The position numbers were made by a program, and so were the translations under genes. Source: SZUA-146 sp963922815 (lineage in GTDB: Bacteria; Pseudomonadota; Gammaproteobacteria; Steroidobacterales; SZUA-146). Taken from it: a stretch of 39,724 bases of DNA. Shown piece after piece: positions 25,201 through 33,954 of this stretch. The notes beneath the pieces were generated by a model. That model made no database searches and was not told the origin of the DNA. It saw only the letters and a list, made by a program, of their open reading frames with translations. Within the stretch, counting starts at the first letter, position 1. Each line of letters begins with the position of its first letter. The stretch spans positions 1-39,724 of the forward strand of contig CAWUKD010000014.1 in NCBI GenBank assembly GCA_963922815.1, in the 5' to 3' direction.

Positions 25201-26058
25201 CTAATCGGGGCGCTGCTCTTTTACCAGCAACATTTGCTTGCGCGACAACCCCCAGCGATAGCCTCCGAGCCCGCCGTCGCGACGAATAACGCGGTGACAC
25301 GGAATAAAAAGCGCCACCGGGTTGGCGCCAACGGCCGACGCAACCGCGCGCGTGGCGGTTGGTCGGCCAATAGAGTGAGCGAGCGTTCCGTAGTCGACAA
25401 GACCGCCGCGTTCCACCTGGAGCAACGCCCGCCACACCTGCACCTGAAAATTGGTGCCTTTTACCAGTAACCGCAAAGACGCCGCGGGTGCGGATGGGGA
25501 CCGCCAATACTGAGCAACCCGCTGGATGGCACCCTCCTGATTGTTCGAGATTCTGGCGCGCGCAAATGCACGCCTTAGCCGTTCTTCCCCATTCTCTCCA
25601 TCCAATCCACCTGTAAACGTAAACTGGCAAATTCCCCGGTCGGTAAATGCCACAAACGCCTGACCAAATGGCGTTGGCACCGTGCCGAACTGAATGTCGA
25701 GGTCGACGCCCTGATCGCGATATTCCGCGGGCGTCATGGCTTCAAGAGTGACGAAGTGATCGTGTAATCGGCTTGCACCTGACAGTCCCACGTCCAGGGC
25801 AGTATCCAGAACGGTTGAAGGGTTTTTTAGCAGTGCCTTGGCCTTTTCCACCGTGAGCGACTGCAGAAACTGTTTCGGCGTAAGGCCCGTCCAGTCTCGA
25901 AACAGCCGGTGCAAGTGGCCTTCGCTAACCCCCAGAGTACCGGCCACTTCCGCAAGAGACGGCTGGGACGGCTGATGCTGCCGGAAGTATTCGATGGCCG
26001 ATTCAACCAGCTCATAGTTGCCCGGAGCCGGATCGGAGTGAGAAGTTGCCAAAATCAT
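25201..26058 (-). CDS. Ada-like AraC-type regulator fused to O6-methylguanine-DNA methyltransferase, without the zinc domain
   Basis: A 285-aa two-part protein. Residues about 15-115 form an AraC-type helix-turn-helix pair (SLAEVAGTLGVSEGHLHRLFRDWTGLTPKQF); residues about 120-280 form an MGMT domain ending in the alkyl-acceptor motif PCHRVI with Cys254, preceded by RAVASAVGANP. The enzyme transfers methyl groups from O6-methylguanine to Cys254 and inactivates itself. Full Ada has an N-terminal zinc methylphosphotriester domain with an activating Cys; it is absent, so methylation sensing must work differently, if the protein still activates transcription. It is first in the hydrolase-crotonase group. 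Confidence 0.92.
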   Translation of the reverse strand: MILATSHSDPAPGNYELVESAIEYFRQHQPSQPSLAEVAGTLGVSEGHLHRLFRDWTGLTPKQFLQSLTVEKAKALLKNPSTVLDTALDVGLSGASRLHDHFVTLEAMTPAEYRDQGVDLDIQFGTVPTPFGQAFVAFTDRGICQFTFTGGLDGENGEERLRRAFARARISNNQEGAIQRVAQYWRSPSAPAASLRLLVKGTNFQVQVWRALLQVERGGLVDYGTLAHSIGRPTATRAVASAVGANPVALFIPCHRVIRRDGGLGGYRWGLSRKQMLLVKEQRPD

Positions 26059-26150
26059 GGAATGACTTTAGCTAAAGGAGCCGGCGCAGACCACCCGGAT
26101 CCTGATCGCGAGGACCTGGCCTTGAGTCCGCCCGCTGTCCGGCGCGGTCT

Positions 26151-26183
26151 GAGCGCCAGCCACCGCAGCGGCGGCTGGCGCTC
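26151..26183 (-). terminator. Strong hairpin after the sugar dehydrogenase gene
   Basis: An 11-bp inverted repeat (GAGCGCCAGCC / GGCTGGCGCTC) with a further 3-bp pairing inside it lies 8 bases past the stop of the PQQ-type dehydrogenase gene. There is no T-run after it on the minus strand, so it may act as an mRNA 3' stabiliser or a factor-dependent end rather than a classic intrinsic terminator. Confidence 0.6.
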
Positions 26184-26191
26184 ACACGACT

Positions 26192-27697
26192 CTAATTCGC
26201 GGTAATCCGGTAAATCTCCCCGTTTCCAACGAAGGCCAGATCTATGTAATAAAGCTCGCCGTCGGCGTCTTCAGCGAACGAAACCAGTGAGGTTCCGGTA
26301 GACAGCAACTGCCCCATGTAGTCGCCTTCATACAGACCCCACAGGCGCCCGCTGACAAAGTCGCCGAAAAAGTAAACGCCGTTGAGTTCCGGATACGCGC
26401 TGCCTCTGTATACATAGCCGCCCGTAATAGAGGAGCCCACACTATGGTTGTAATCGAACTGCGGGTCTTCGAACGTCTGGCTCAGATCGCAGCCAACGGT
26501 ATTGAACGTATTAAAACCCTCAAAACAGCGCCATCCATAGTTGCCGCCGTTGGTAATAATGCTGACTTCTTCGCGCGCGTTCTGGCCAACATCACCGGCC
26601 CAAAGTAGTCCGGTTTCACGGTCGAAGCTGAAACGCCAGGTGTTACGCAAACCCCAGGCATAAATTTCCGGGCAGGCAACCGTACAGTCACCGTTATCCT
26701 CAAACGGATTACCCGACGGAATCTTGTAAGTAACGCCCTGATCGATTTCCGCAGCCGTTACGTTAACGTCCAGTCGCAGCATGGCGCCCAGAAAGGTCGT
26801 CTTGTTCTGGCCGTTTCGCTGCGGATCTCCGCTTGATCCGCCGTCACCGAGCGCAAAGTACAGATAGCCATCCGGGCCAAACATCAAGTCACCGCCGTTG
26901 TGATTCGCAGCGGGCTGATTTTGCGTAAACATGACGACTTCGCTCAGCTCATCTGCGATGGCAACACCCTCTGAATTGGGCGTGGTTTCAAAGCGCGACA
27001 CCCTCGAAATCAGAGGCGTCTGAAAGTTGGGGCCGAAGGTTGTATAGCTGACATACAGGTAGCCGTTGGATTCAAAGTCCGGATCAAACGCAAATCCCAG
27101 CGCACCACCTTCGAATTCCGTATCGACCAGAGGAATGATATTCAGCACCTGGGTCGCCGTTGACGCTGTATCGACCTTGTCGAACGCAATCATGCCACCT
27201 TGTCGCTGCAGCCCGTACCACCGCGTGGGATCTCCCGGTGCCTGTCTCATCCGCATTAGCGAACCAACGGGTACATTCTGGTACACACGAGTTCCGGTAA
27301 TGGTCAGGTTTGACGCGGCGACACCGCTGGGGCCAGGCGCTCCGAGGAACGCGTCGGTCAGAATCGAGATATCGAGAAAGTTAACTGCACCGTCGCTATT
27401 AAGATCCAGCAGTGGATCACTACCCAGAAATCCCGCCGACAGCTGCGCGTAATCAATAAAGTTTACGGCCCCGTCATTATTGAAGTCCGGATCGCAGGCG
27501 TTACCGAACCCGTCCTGATCTGTATCGGTCTGGTCAGGATTGGCAACCTCCGAGCAGTTATCGTTTGCATTGCTCAGTCCATCGTTATCTATATCTGTCG
27601 GTACCGTCAGCGCCGACGCACCCACCACACCGGCGACACAGACGACACCGGCGAGAAGTGATCTGATAATCAGACCACGTGAATTAAAGTAAGACAT
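26192..27697 (-). CDS. Exported PQQ-dependent sugar dehydrogenase-like beta-propeller with calcium-binding repeats
   Basis: A 501-aa exported protein. The signal peptide covers about residues 1-30. Residues 34-70 are thrombospondin type 3-like calcium repeats (DIDNDGLSNANDNC, DTDQDGFGNACDP), and 71-120 hold two dockerin-like EF-hand loops (DFNNDGAVNFIDY and DLNSDGAVNFLDI). A glucose/sorbosone dehydrogenase beta-propeller follows from about 130, with the segments ALGFAFDPDF, NHNGGDLMFGPDGYLYFALGDGG, YAWGLRNTWRFSFD, and AGDVGQNAREEVSI. The group binds PQQ and oxidises sugars outside the cytoplasm. The dockerin-like part suggests surface attachment. A hairpin follows the stop. Confidence 0.9.
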   Translation of the reverse strand: MSYFNSRGLIIRSLLAGVVCVAGVVGASALTVPTDIDNDGLSNANDNCSEVANPDQTDTDQDGFGNACDPDFNNDGAVNFIDYAQLSAGFLGSDPLLDLNSDGAVNFLDISILTDAFLGAPGPSGVAASNLTITGTRVYQNVPVGSLMRMRQAPGDPTRWYGLQRQGGMIAFDKVDTASTATQVLNIIPLVDTEFEGGALGFAFDPDFESNGYLYVSYTTFGPNFQTPLISRVSRFETTPNSEGVAIADELSEVVMFTQNQPAANHNGGDLMFGPDGYLYFALGDGGSSGDPQRNGQNKTTFLGAMLRLDVNVTAAEIDQGVTYKIPSGNPFEDNGDCTVACPEIYAWGLRNTWRFSFDRETGLLWAGDVGQNAREEVSIITNGGNYGWRCFEGFNTFNTVGCDLSQTFEDPQFDYNHSVGSSITGGYVYRGSAYPELNGVYFFGDFVSGRLWGLYEGDYMGQLLSTGTSLVSFAEDADGELYYIDLAFVGNGEIYRITAN

Positions 27698-27907
27698 TGT
27701 GTTCCCCTGTTCGCAAATAGCAGCATTCGTTCTTTAATTAACGGCGATGCTCTCGTGTCTCTTCGGATCACTCGGAACAGCACTCATGAGACGGCCCATG
27801 CTCAGCGCTAAAGCTACCATGAAGCGCGCCTGGGCTGCAGGTGCCAATTTGCCTCAATATATTTGACATAACTTGAGTTTCGCCATGAGAACGGCGCGAG
27901 CCGGCCA

Positions 27908-28447
27908 TCAGTCCAGGTCAGGCAGACCGGCAATCGAGGTCACCGCAGATAACAGGGAGCCCAGATCGGCGGCCACTTCCTCGGGTCGGGCCCCGCCCAC
28001 CTCTTCCAGCATGACGGCTCCGGACGTAGCGTCCACGCTGAGAAACCGCTCGTCATCGACCACCGCAAAGAACACGGTGAGCGGCTCGCGTACGCGCTTT
28101 TTTTCGAGCGAGTGCCCGAGCAAGTTGTGCAGCAGATTGTTTTCGTCGTCCGGATTCCACAGCTGCAGAAGCTCAAACGGACGCTCACCCCACATCACGG
28201 GAATGCTTGCTGACCAAAAGTGCCCAAAATAGGCAGCGCACACTTCCGGCAACTCGGACTCTAGCGCCCCAGACAGACCTTCCAGCGAAAACGGTTCGTG
28301 CCGGCGCGTTGGTCGCCAGAAGTCAAGGTCCGACCCCGCACTCCCGGTGATTGCAACCGAATCCCAATCGGGCTCATGCGGCACAGTCGGCAGCGTGCCG
28401 TCCCGCTGTTGCACCGCTTCAATAAATTCAGCGGCGAGACGGTCCAT
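27908..28447 (-). CDS. syd: SecY-interacting protein Syd
   Basis: Syd binds SecY at the cytoplasmic face of the membrane and appears to test the state of the SecYEG complex. The 179-aa length is close to E. coli Syd (181). The similarity includes the segments YFGHFWSASIPVMWG, FELLQLWNPDD, NLLGHSLEKKR and TVFFAVVDDERFLSVD. ATG 28447 aligns with the family start (MDRLAAEFIEA) and gives family length; however, a GTG at 28474 overlaps the stop of the upstream gene (GTGA) and could be used by translational coupling. It is downstream of the SRPBCC-CBS gene and probably co-expressed with it. Confidence 0.88.
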   Translation of the reverse strand: MDRLAAEFIEAVQQRDGTLPTVPHEPDWDSVAITGSAGSDLDFWRPTRRHEPFSLEGLSGALESELPEVCAAYFGHFWSASIPVMWGERPFELLQLWNPDDENNLLHNLLGHSLEKKRVREPLTVFFAVVDDERFLSVDATSGAVMLEEVGGARPEEVAADLGSLLSAVTSIAGLPDLD

Positions 28448-28470
28448 CTGCACCGCTATCGAGACCTCTG

Positions 28471-29439
28471 TCACGACGCTGTGTCGGTAACCGCCACCGG
28501 GTGTTCCGCGCCGGGCACACCATGGTGACTCTGATGACGCCATTCGCGGGCAGCAATGTAGTCACGCAGCGTACCGGACTCGGCTTCCAGTGAATGCATA
28601 CGTTGCTGGACCACGTCACCGATACTGATGACGCCAACCAGTTTGTCGCCATCCATGACCGGGAGATGACGTATCTTGTTCTCGGTCATGCAGGTCATGA
28701 CGAACAACAGGTCACTGCCGCGTTCGCAGACAATCAGGTCACGAGTCATGATGTCGCTTGCCGGCCGGTCAAGCACTTCCGGTCCCTGTGCGGCCAGCTG
28801 ATACACCACGTCCCGTTCTGACACGAGCCCAACCAGATCGCCGTTCGACTCCACGATTAATACGGCACCAATTCTGTGGGTGTTAATGAGCTCGCAAATG
28901 CGCCTGACGGAGTCGCCTGGCAGCGCCGATATGATCGTACTGCTCTTTTGGGACAGCATCGTCTGCACCGTCTCATGGTAGTGCCTGACCTGTTCATGGG
29001 CCTGATGCACCACGGCGTCAAACGCATCCCTGAGGACCTGTTCTGTACTCGTCTGACCGCGCAGCCGGGCCAGTAACGTGCCCACCAGCGGCAAAGGCTT
29101 GTCGTAAGTAGCGCTCAGCGTTAGTTTCGTCTGGTCAGATTGGGCAGACAGCGACCACACCAGCGTTTGCATGCCACCGGGACGCGACTGAGAGGGATCA
29201 AACACCACGCTCATCGTGCGCTCCTGCAGCGCCTCGTCAGCTTCCGAAGCCACCGTCATGGTAAAACTTCGCGCCCTGGAATCGATACCGGTCGCCGTAG
29301 TCGTCGTACCTGCGCGCTGCGTGGCCTGCACTCGCGTGAAATCGTTAAACAGTGTTGGCCAGTTGCCCACATCGCCAACGACCTGCCACACCAAAGGCAA
29401 GCTCGTACTCAACGTCTGACTCTGCTCAAACCTGACCAT
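28471..29439 (-). CDS. SRPBCC (START-like) domain fused to a CBS-domain pair
   Basis: A 322-aa soluble protein. Residues 1-155 form an SRPBCC ligand-binding domain of the polyketide cyclase type (opening FEQSQTLSTSLPLVWQVVGD..WPTLFNDFTRV, ending in a long amphipathic helix DAVVHQAHEQVRHYHE). Residues about 160-295 form two CBS repeats (RICELINTHRIGAVLIVESNGDLVGLVSERDVV and KIRHLPVMDGDKLVGVISIGDVV), which usually bind adenosine nucleotides. The combination is unusual: SRPBCC and CBS domains are usually separate genes. The start has a GGAGA site. Its stop overlaps an alternative start of syd, so the two are probably co-translated. The biological role is unknown; nucleotide-controlled lipid binding is an inference. 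Confidence 0.85.
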   Translation of the reverse strand: MVRFEQSQTLSTSLPLVWQVVGDVGNWPTLFNDFTRVQATQRAGTTTTATGIDSRARSFTMTVASEADEALQERTMSVVFDPSQSRPGGMQTLVWSLSAQSDQTKLTLSATYDKPLPLVGTLLARLRGQTSTEQVLRDAFDAVVHQAHEQVRHYHETVQTMLSQKSSTIISALPGDSVRRICELINTHRIGAVLIVESNGDLVGLVSERDVVYQLAAQGPEVLDRPASDIMTRDLIVCERGSDLLFVMTCMTENKIRHLPVMDGDKLVGVISIGDVVQQRMHSLEAESGTLRDYIAAREWRHQSHHGVPGAEHPVAVTDTAS

Positions 29440-29897
29440 ATCTGTCTCCGGCGCCTGCTGTTTTGATCGGTTCCGGACACGTCGCCGGAAAACTCCAAAT
29501 GCTTGTTTCGTTTATAAATATTTTGCATCCGGAAGCATTTCTTTTAGCAAATATATGGGTCAATTGCCACAGCCACCGTTGCCCACCGGCTCTTTATCGG
29601 GCTCCGCAGCACCTGGACAACGTGAAAAAACTGCGCGACTGGACGTAATATGCAGCTCTCCAACTCACTGATTTATAGCGAAAAGGAGACGCAGGCCCTT
29701 GCTTTTACGATGTTTCGATTCATACTCCTAAACACGAAAACAACGATGAATTACGGCAGGACGTGGATTGTCCTGTCAGTGGATTTACACATCGGTTCAT
29801 AACTGTCGAACGCTGGCGTGATCAATTCAGGGAAAACGGGCTTCAGAGAATTCCGTTCACGCGTGTTTCGAACCGGCAAACCCGCCAAGGGGCATGA
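29440..29897. other. Long intergenic region before the giant coiled-coil gene
   Basis: This 458-base gap separates divergent genes. It contains an A/T-rich patch near 29510-29560 with an imperfect inverted repeat (ATATTTTGC ... GCAAATATAT), likely promoter or operator DNA. A ribosome site AAGGGG lies just before the ATG at 29898. No RNA gene or credible ORF was found; a 61-codon open frame at 29463-29648 has no ribosome site. Confidence 0.5.
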
Positions 29898-32800
29898 ATG
29901 AAACGTACGAGTTTGACTCTGCTAGCGCTCGCCTTTTTGACGCAAGCAGCGTTCGCCGACGACACGGCCGATCAGTCGGTCATGAACGCACCCACCGTGG
30001 AATTAGAACTTTCCACCACGCTGACGCTCGAACCGACGGGTACCGTACCGGTACGCGAGCCAGCGACAACGGCGGCGCAGATTCCCGATGCGAACACCGC
30101 GCCGGCCCCGTCAAATCAGAGCCGCCCTATGCTCTGGGCCGCGCTCGCGTTATTACTTTGCGCTCCCCTGTTCTATCTGATGGGGCGTCGTACTTCGCGG
30201 GAGCAACTGGCGCATGCGACGGACGCGAATACGTCGCTCACGAAGGACATTGTGACTCTGAAGGAAGCCCTCATCGAGAGCGGTTCCGGCCCGCGGCATG
30301 AATGGCAATCATCGCTGACCACAGTTCAAGCTGAATTGCGTGACAAATCTCGCTACATTGACCGGTTGCACGACCAGCATCAGGAATCCGTCAAGCAGCT
30401 GGCCCGGTTTGAAAAAACGCTGCTCGAGCACGATCAGAACACCGCAGAGCTTCAGGCCAGCCAGGAACAGGCCTTGGAATCACGCGAATCCGAATGGAAC
30501 GACCGATTCAACGCCCAGAAGGCTCAGACAGAAACGCTGCAATCCGAACGTGATGACATTCGTGCCCGGCTCGGCGACATTGAAGCTGAACTGCTGACTA
30601 CAACGGAAGATCGCGATCAACTCTGCGCGGAACTGGAGGCCAGCACGGCGAAGCTCAGCGAGCAGTCAGTGAAGCTGGATCAGCTGAATGCTTCGGGTGA
30701 CGAACTGAGCCGGAAGCTCGACGAGACCGAACGTACGCTGGAATCAACCACCGAAAGTCAGTCCCGACTCAAAGACGAACTGTCAGCGACCGCGACAGAA
30801 CTTGATGCTCAGCGAGCTATCGTTGAAGAGCTGCGGACCGAAATCGCGAACGCAAACACCAGTAACGAACAGTACGCAGCCCGGATCGAGCAACTTAACG
30901 AATCCAATACCTCTTTGCTCAGCGAGCTTGAAGGCGCCAGCACGATACAACATGAGCAGCAGCAGATGTTCTCGGCACAGCTGGAATCCGAACAGCAGGC
31001 ACACACCCTGCAGTTCCAGCAAAAAACCGAAGAAATGAGCGCCCAGATCAAGCGGCTCGAGGATAGCGTTGCCGAACGCGACGCCGCGCTCAAAGAACTT
31101 TCCGAAGAGCTGGAGCGGTCCCACGAGTCATCGCAGTCTCAGCTCGACGAGCGCGAGCAGAGTCTCGTCGCACTGACCGCCAGGATCGCAGACCTTGAGG
31201 CCACTGAGACGGCCTTTACCGAACTGGGTCAGCGCCACGAGTCAACGCTGGTCGACCTGCGGGAAAAATCAGACCGGCTGTCGGCGCTTGAGTCCGAACT
31301 TGCCTCTGCCCATGAGCAGGCGCAGGAAACCCATCTTCAGCTTGAGTCAGCCAATAGTGAAATGGCCCATCTGCGGTCCACCATCACACAGACGCAGCAG
31401 GCTCTGGATGACGCGAGTGCGGAAACGGCCAAACAGACTGACGAGATCGACCGGCAGGCGAAGCTGGTGGAATCCCACCAGGAGCAACAAAACGCCGTCT
31501 CGCAGGAATTGGAGCAGCTAAAAGTCCGGCTCGCCGAAACTACCGAAAGGGCCGACCGCGAAGCTGGCAGAGCGAATACGGAAGCGACAGCCCGCGAGGT
31601 GCTCGAGGCCCGGATTGAACAAGCCAGCAGCGAGCATTCCGATCAGGACAGCAAACTAAAAACGCTGACGGCAGAACGCGATGAGCAGTCCGGTCAGCTT
31701 GACGCTCTTCGGGAAACCATCCAGGAACTCGATTTGCAGCTTGCGCAGCGCAAGATTGAACATACGGAGGCACTGTCTGAACTTGAAAAATCCGCCGCCG
31801 AAAAATTGCAGCTGGTCAACGTGGCCGAACAGACTCGCTCACTGGAAGCAAAGATCGAAGAACTGCAGGCAGAAGCCGCAGAGCGGGAACTTCAAAGCAG
31901 CGAGGCAGCGCAGCAGCTTGAGGCCCTGTCAGGTTTGCAGACTGAATTGAATGACAAGACCCGGCATCTGGAGACCCTGGAAGCTCAGCTGGAGGAGAGC
32001 AAATCCGAACATACACAGACTCTGGCCAAGCTGGAGGGCTCGCTGAATCAGTGCTCTGATCTGGAACGCAAGCTGGAAGAATCGGCGTCTCTGGAAAGCC
32101 AGCTGATCGATCTCAGATTAACTCTTGAGCAGCTGGAGTCCGAACGCGCCCAGACGGTAGAAAAACTTCAGACCGCGATCAAACAAAGAGATGTATTCAA
32201 GAGCACCGTCGAACAGTCCCGACCTGTGGTCAATCGGGTAAGTGAACTTGAATCAAAGCTGGCTCAGCAAGACGAAGAACTGACCCGCTCAGGTGCCGAG
32301 CTTCTGGCAGCCAACGGCCAGCGCGAAGAACTCGAGCGTCAGGTCGAGCAGGCCGAATTGTTAAGCAATCGCGTCGAGGAACTGGAACGTCAGCTCGGCC
32401 ACCAGCAGGTGGAGCACGAGAAAACACTGGCGGACCTGCAATCTGCCAACGATCAGCATGCCGTGCTGTCGGCTAGGGTTGAACAGACGGATCTTCTGGA
32501 TTCTCACATTGTAGAACTCGAAACCCAGCTCAGGTCAGAGAAGGAGCAGCGCAGCGCAGCGCATGAAAAACTCAATGAAACGGCACAGAGCCAACAGGAA
32601 GTTGAGCAACAGGCCGCACAGATTGAGGCCCTGGAATCCGAGCTCGAGAAGTTAAAACGAACGCTTGATAGCAAGACAGAGTCACACGAACACGTTAAGA
32701 AAACGCTCAATCAGGCGCGCAAGTACCGCACCGAGCTGGAAGAAAACATACGCGATCTCGAGCGCGAAAATCGGGAGCTTAGTGAATCAAGCACAAAATT

Positions 32801-33887
32801 CCGGCAGGAGCTGCGCGTATCCAATCAGACGGTACAGGAGAACTCTGATGTTTTGGGTGAGCGAAACCAGCAGGTAAAAGACCTTCAGCGTCAGCTTGAT
32901 GAAAGGACGGCGGAGCTCGAGTCGTCACGCAACGAACTGGACAGAGTCGCTTCCAAAGTAGATGAGCTCACGGCATCTATTGCCATTGTCGAAGCACACA
33001 CCATTGCCAATGACGACGAACAGGGCGCGGACGGCTTTGAATGGCAGGCTGAACTTGAATCACTTAAAGAGGAACTTGATTCACGCACCCGGCTACTGAC
33101 TGAAGCCACAGCTGCAAAAGAGGAGTACGAACAAAAAGCAGTCTCTCTGCAAGAACAAATGAACCGCATCCAGGATGAATTGACCTCAAGAAAAGAACGC
33201 GCACGCACCATAGGCGCACAGCTCGTGGATCTGAACGAAGAGCGCGAAAAAAATCTCAAGCGAATTGCCTCACTTGAAGCACAGGTCAACAGCCCGGAAG
33301 CCCCGTCAACGGGTGACGAAACCAGGGATGACGCGCTTCGGGCGCGGGAAAACATTATCGTGGCCCTCGAACGACAGCTGCAGAATGCCGACGTGAAAAT
33401 TGCGGGCCTTAATCAAAAACTGGAAGACATGCAGATGGCGTCACGCGCTGAAGCCTCGTCTGGCGAAGCGACGGACGAACCGGTCAGTAAAGAAAATGTT
33501 GAAAAGCTCCGGCTGGCTCTCGTAGACAAAGCGCGTCTGGTAGAGTCTTTGAGCAACGAAGTCAAGGTCAACAAAGACCTCGTGAAAGTATTTGAAAACG
33601 ATTCGCTCATGCTGCATGACACAGAAATCGAGTTGGAATCACAGCAGGAACACAATCATTTTCTGCAGCACGAACTGGCCAAAGCAGTAACGGAAAACAA
33701 AACGCTGAAGAACGAACTGGAAAAAGCGGCAAAACGCCTTGCCAGACATCAGAACATCGGTCGAACTGTATCGGACGATGCGCGACTCAAGCAGCTCATA
33801 TCTCGTCTGAATATTCTGGAAAATGAAAACCGTCAGCAGCTGGAAATGATTCAGCGACTGCGTAACGAACAAGGACCGGTCAACTGA
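29898..33887 (+). CDS. Giant membrane-anchored coiled-coil protein (1329 aa), unknown function
   Basis: The protein begins with a signal-like sequence (MKRTSLTLLALAFLTQAAFA, possible cleavage after residue 20), then a Thr/Pro-rich segment, then a membrane helix at about 78-96 (MLWAALALLLCAPLFYLM) followed by GRRTSRE. The Arg pair after the helix predicts that the remainder is cytoplasmic. From about residue 105 to the end it is almost unbroken heptad coiled coil, rich in Glu, Gln, Leu and Arg, with recurring ELE, QLE and SELE patterns. No catalytic or known binding domain was seen. The ATG at 29898 (AAGGGG site) gives the signal sequence; an ATG 4 bases earlier is in another frame. It resembles a scaffold protein, with a FimV-like layout but without LysM or TPR. 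Confidence 0.9.
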   Translation: MKRTSLTLLALAFLTQAAFADDTADQSVMNAPTVELELSTTLTLEPTGTVPVREPATTAAQIPDANTAPAPSNQSRPMLWAALALLLCAPLFYLMGRRTSREQLAHATDANTSLTKDIVTLKEALIESGSGPRHEWQSSLTTVQAELRDKSRYIDRLHDQHQESVKQLARFEKTLLEHDQNTAELQASQEQALESRESEWNDRFNAQKAQTETLQSERDDIRARLGDIEAELLTTTEDRDQLCAELEASTAKLSEQSVKLDQLNASGDELSRKLDETERTLESTTESQSRLKDELSATATELDAQRAIVEELRTEIANANTSNEQYAARIEQLNESNTSLLSELEGASTIQHEQQQMFSAQLESEQQAHTLQFQQKTEEMSAQIKRLEDSVAERDAALKELSEELERSHESSQSQLDEREQSLVALTARIADLEATETAFTELGQRHESTLVDLREKSDRLSALESELASAHEQAQETHLQLESANSEMAHLRSTITQTQQALDDASAETAKQTDEIDRQAKLVESHQEQQNAVSQELEQLKVRLAETTERADREAGRANTEATAREVLEARIEQASSEHSDQDSKLKTLTAERDEQSGQLDALRETIQELDLQLAQRKIEHTEALSELEKSAAEKLQLVNVAEQTRSLEAKIEELQAEAAERELQSSEAAQQLEALSGLQTELNDKTRHLETLEAQLEESKSEHTQTLAKLEGSLNQCSDLERKLEESASLESQLIDLRLTLEQLESERAQTVEKLQTAIKQRDVFKSTVEQSRPVVNRVSELESKLAQQDEELTRSGAELLAANGQREELERQVEQAELLSNRVEELERQLGHQQVEHEKTLADLQSANDQHAVLSARVEQTDLLDSHIVELETQLRSEKEQRSAAHEKLNETAQSQQEVEQQAAQIEALESELEKLKRTLDSKTESHEHVKKTLNQARKYRTELEENIRDLERENRELSESSTKFRQELRVSNQTVQENSDVLGERNQQVKDLQRQLDERTAELESSRNELDRVASKVDELTASIAIVEAHTIANDDEQGADGFEWQAELESLKEELDSRTRLLTEATAAKEEYEQKAVSLQEQMNRIQDELTSRKERARTIGAQLVDLNEEREKNLKRIASLEAQVNSPEAPSTGDETRDDALRARENIIVALERQLQNADVKIAGLNQKLEDMQMASRAEASSGEATDEPVSKENVEKLRLALVDKARLVESLSNEVKVNKDLVKVFENDSLMLHDTEIELESQQEHNHFLQHELAKAVTENKTLKNELEKAAKRLARHQNIGRTVSDDARLKQLISRLNILENENRQQLEMIQRLRNEQGPVN

Positions 33888-33954
33888 CGCGTAACAGGCA
33901 CCGAGCGGCACAGCACCGGCCGCACGCTCAAGTTTCTATCCGACTCGTCGCTAA

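Noticed and set aside
29894..30301. Alternative plus-strand ORF beginning 4 bases before the giant coiled-coil start.
   Set aside because: It is out of frame with the long gene, which has a signal sequence and runs for 1329 codons.
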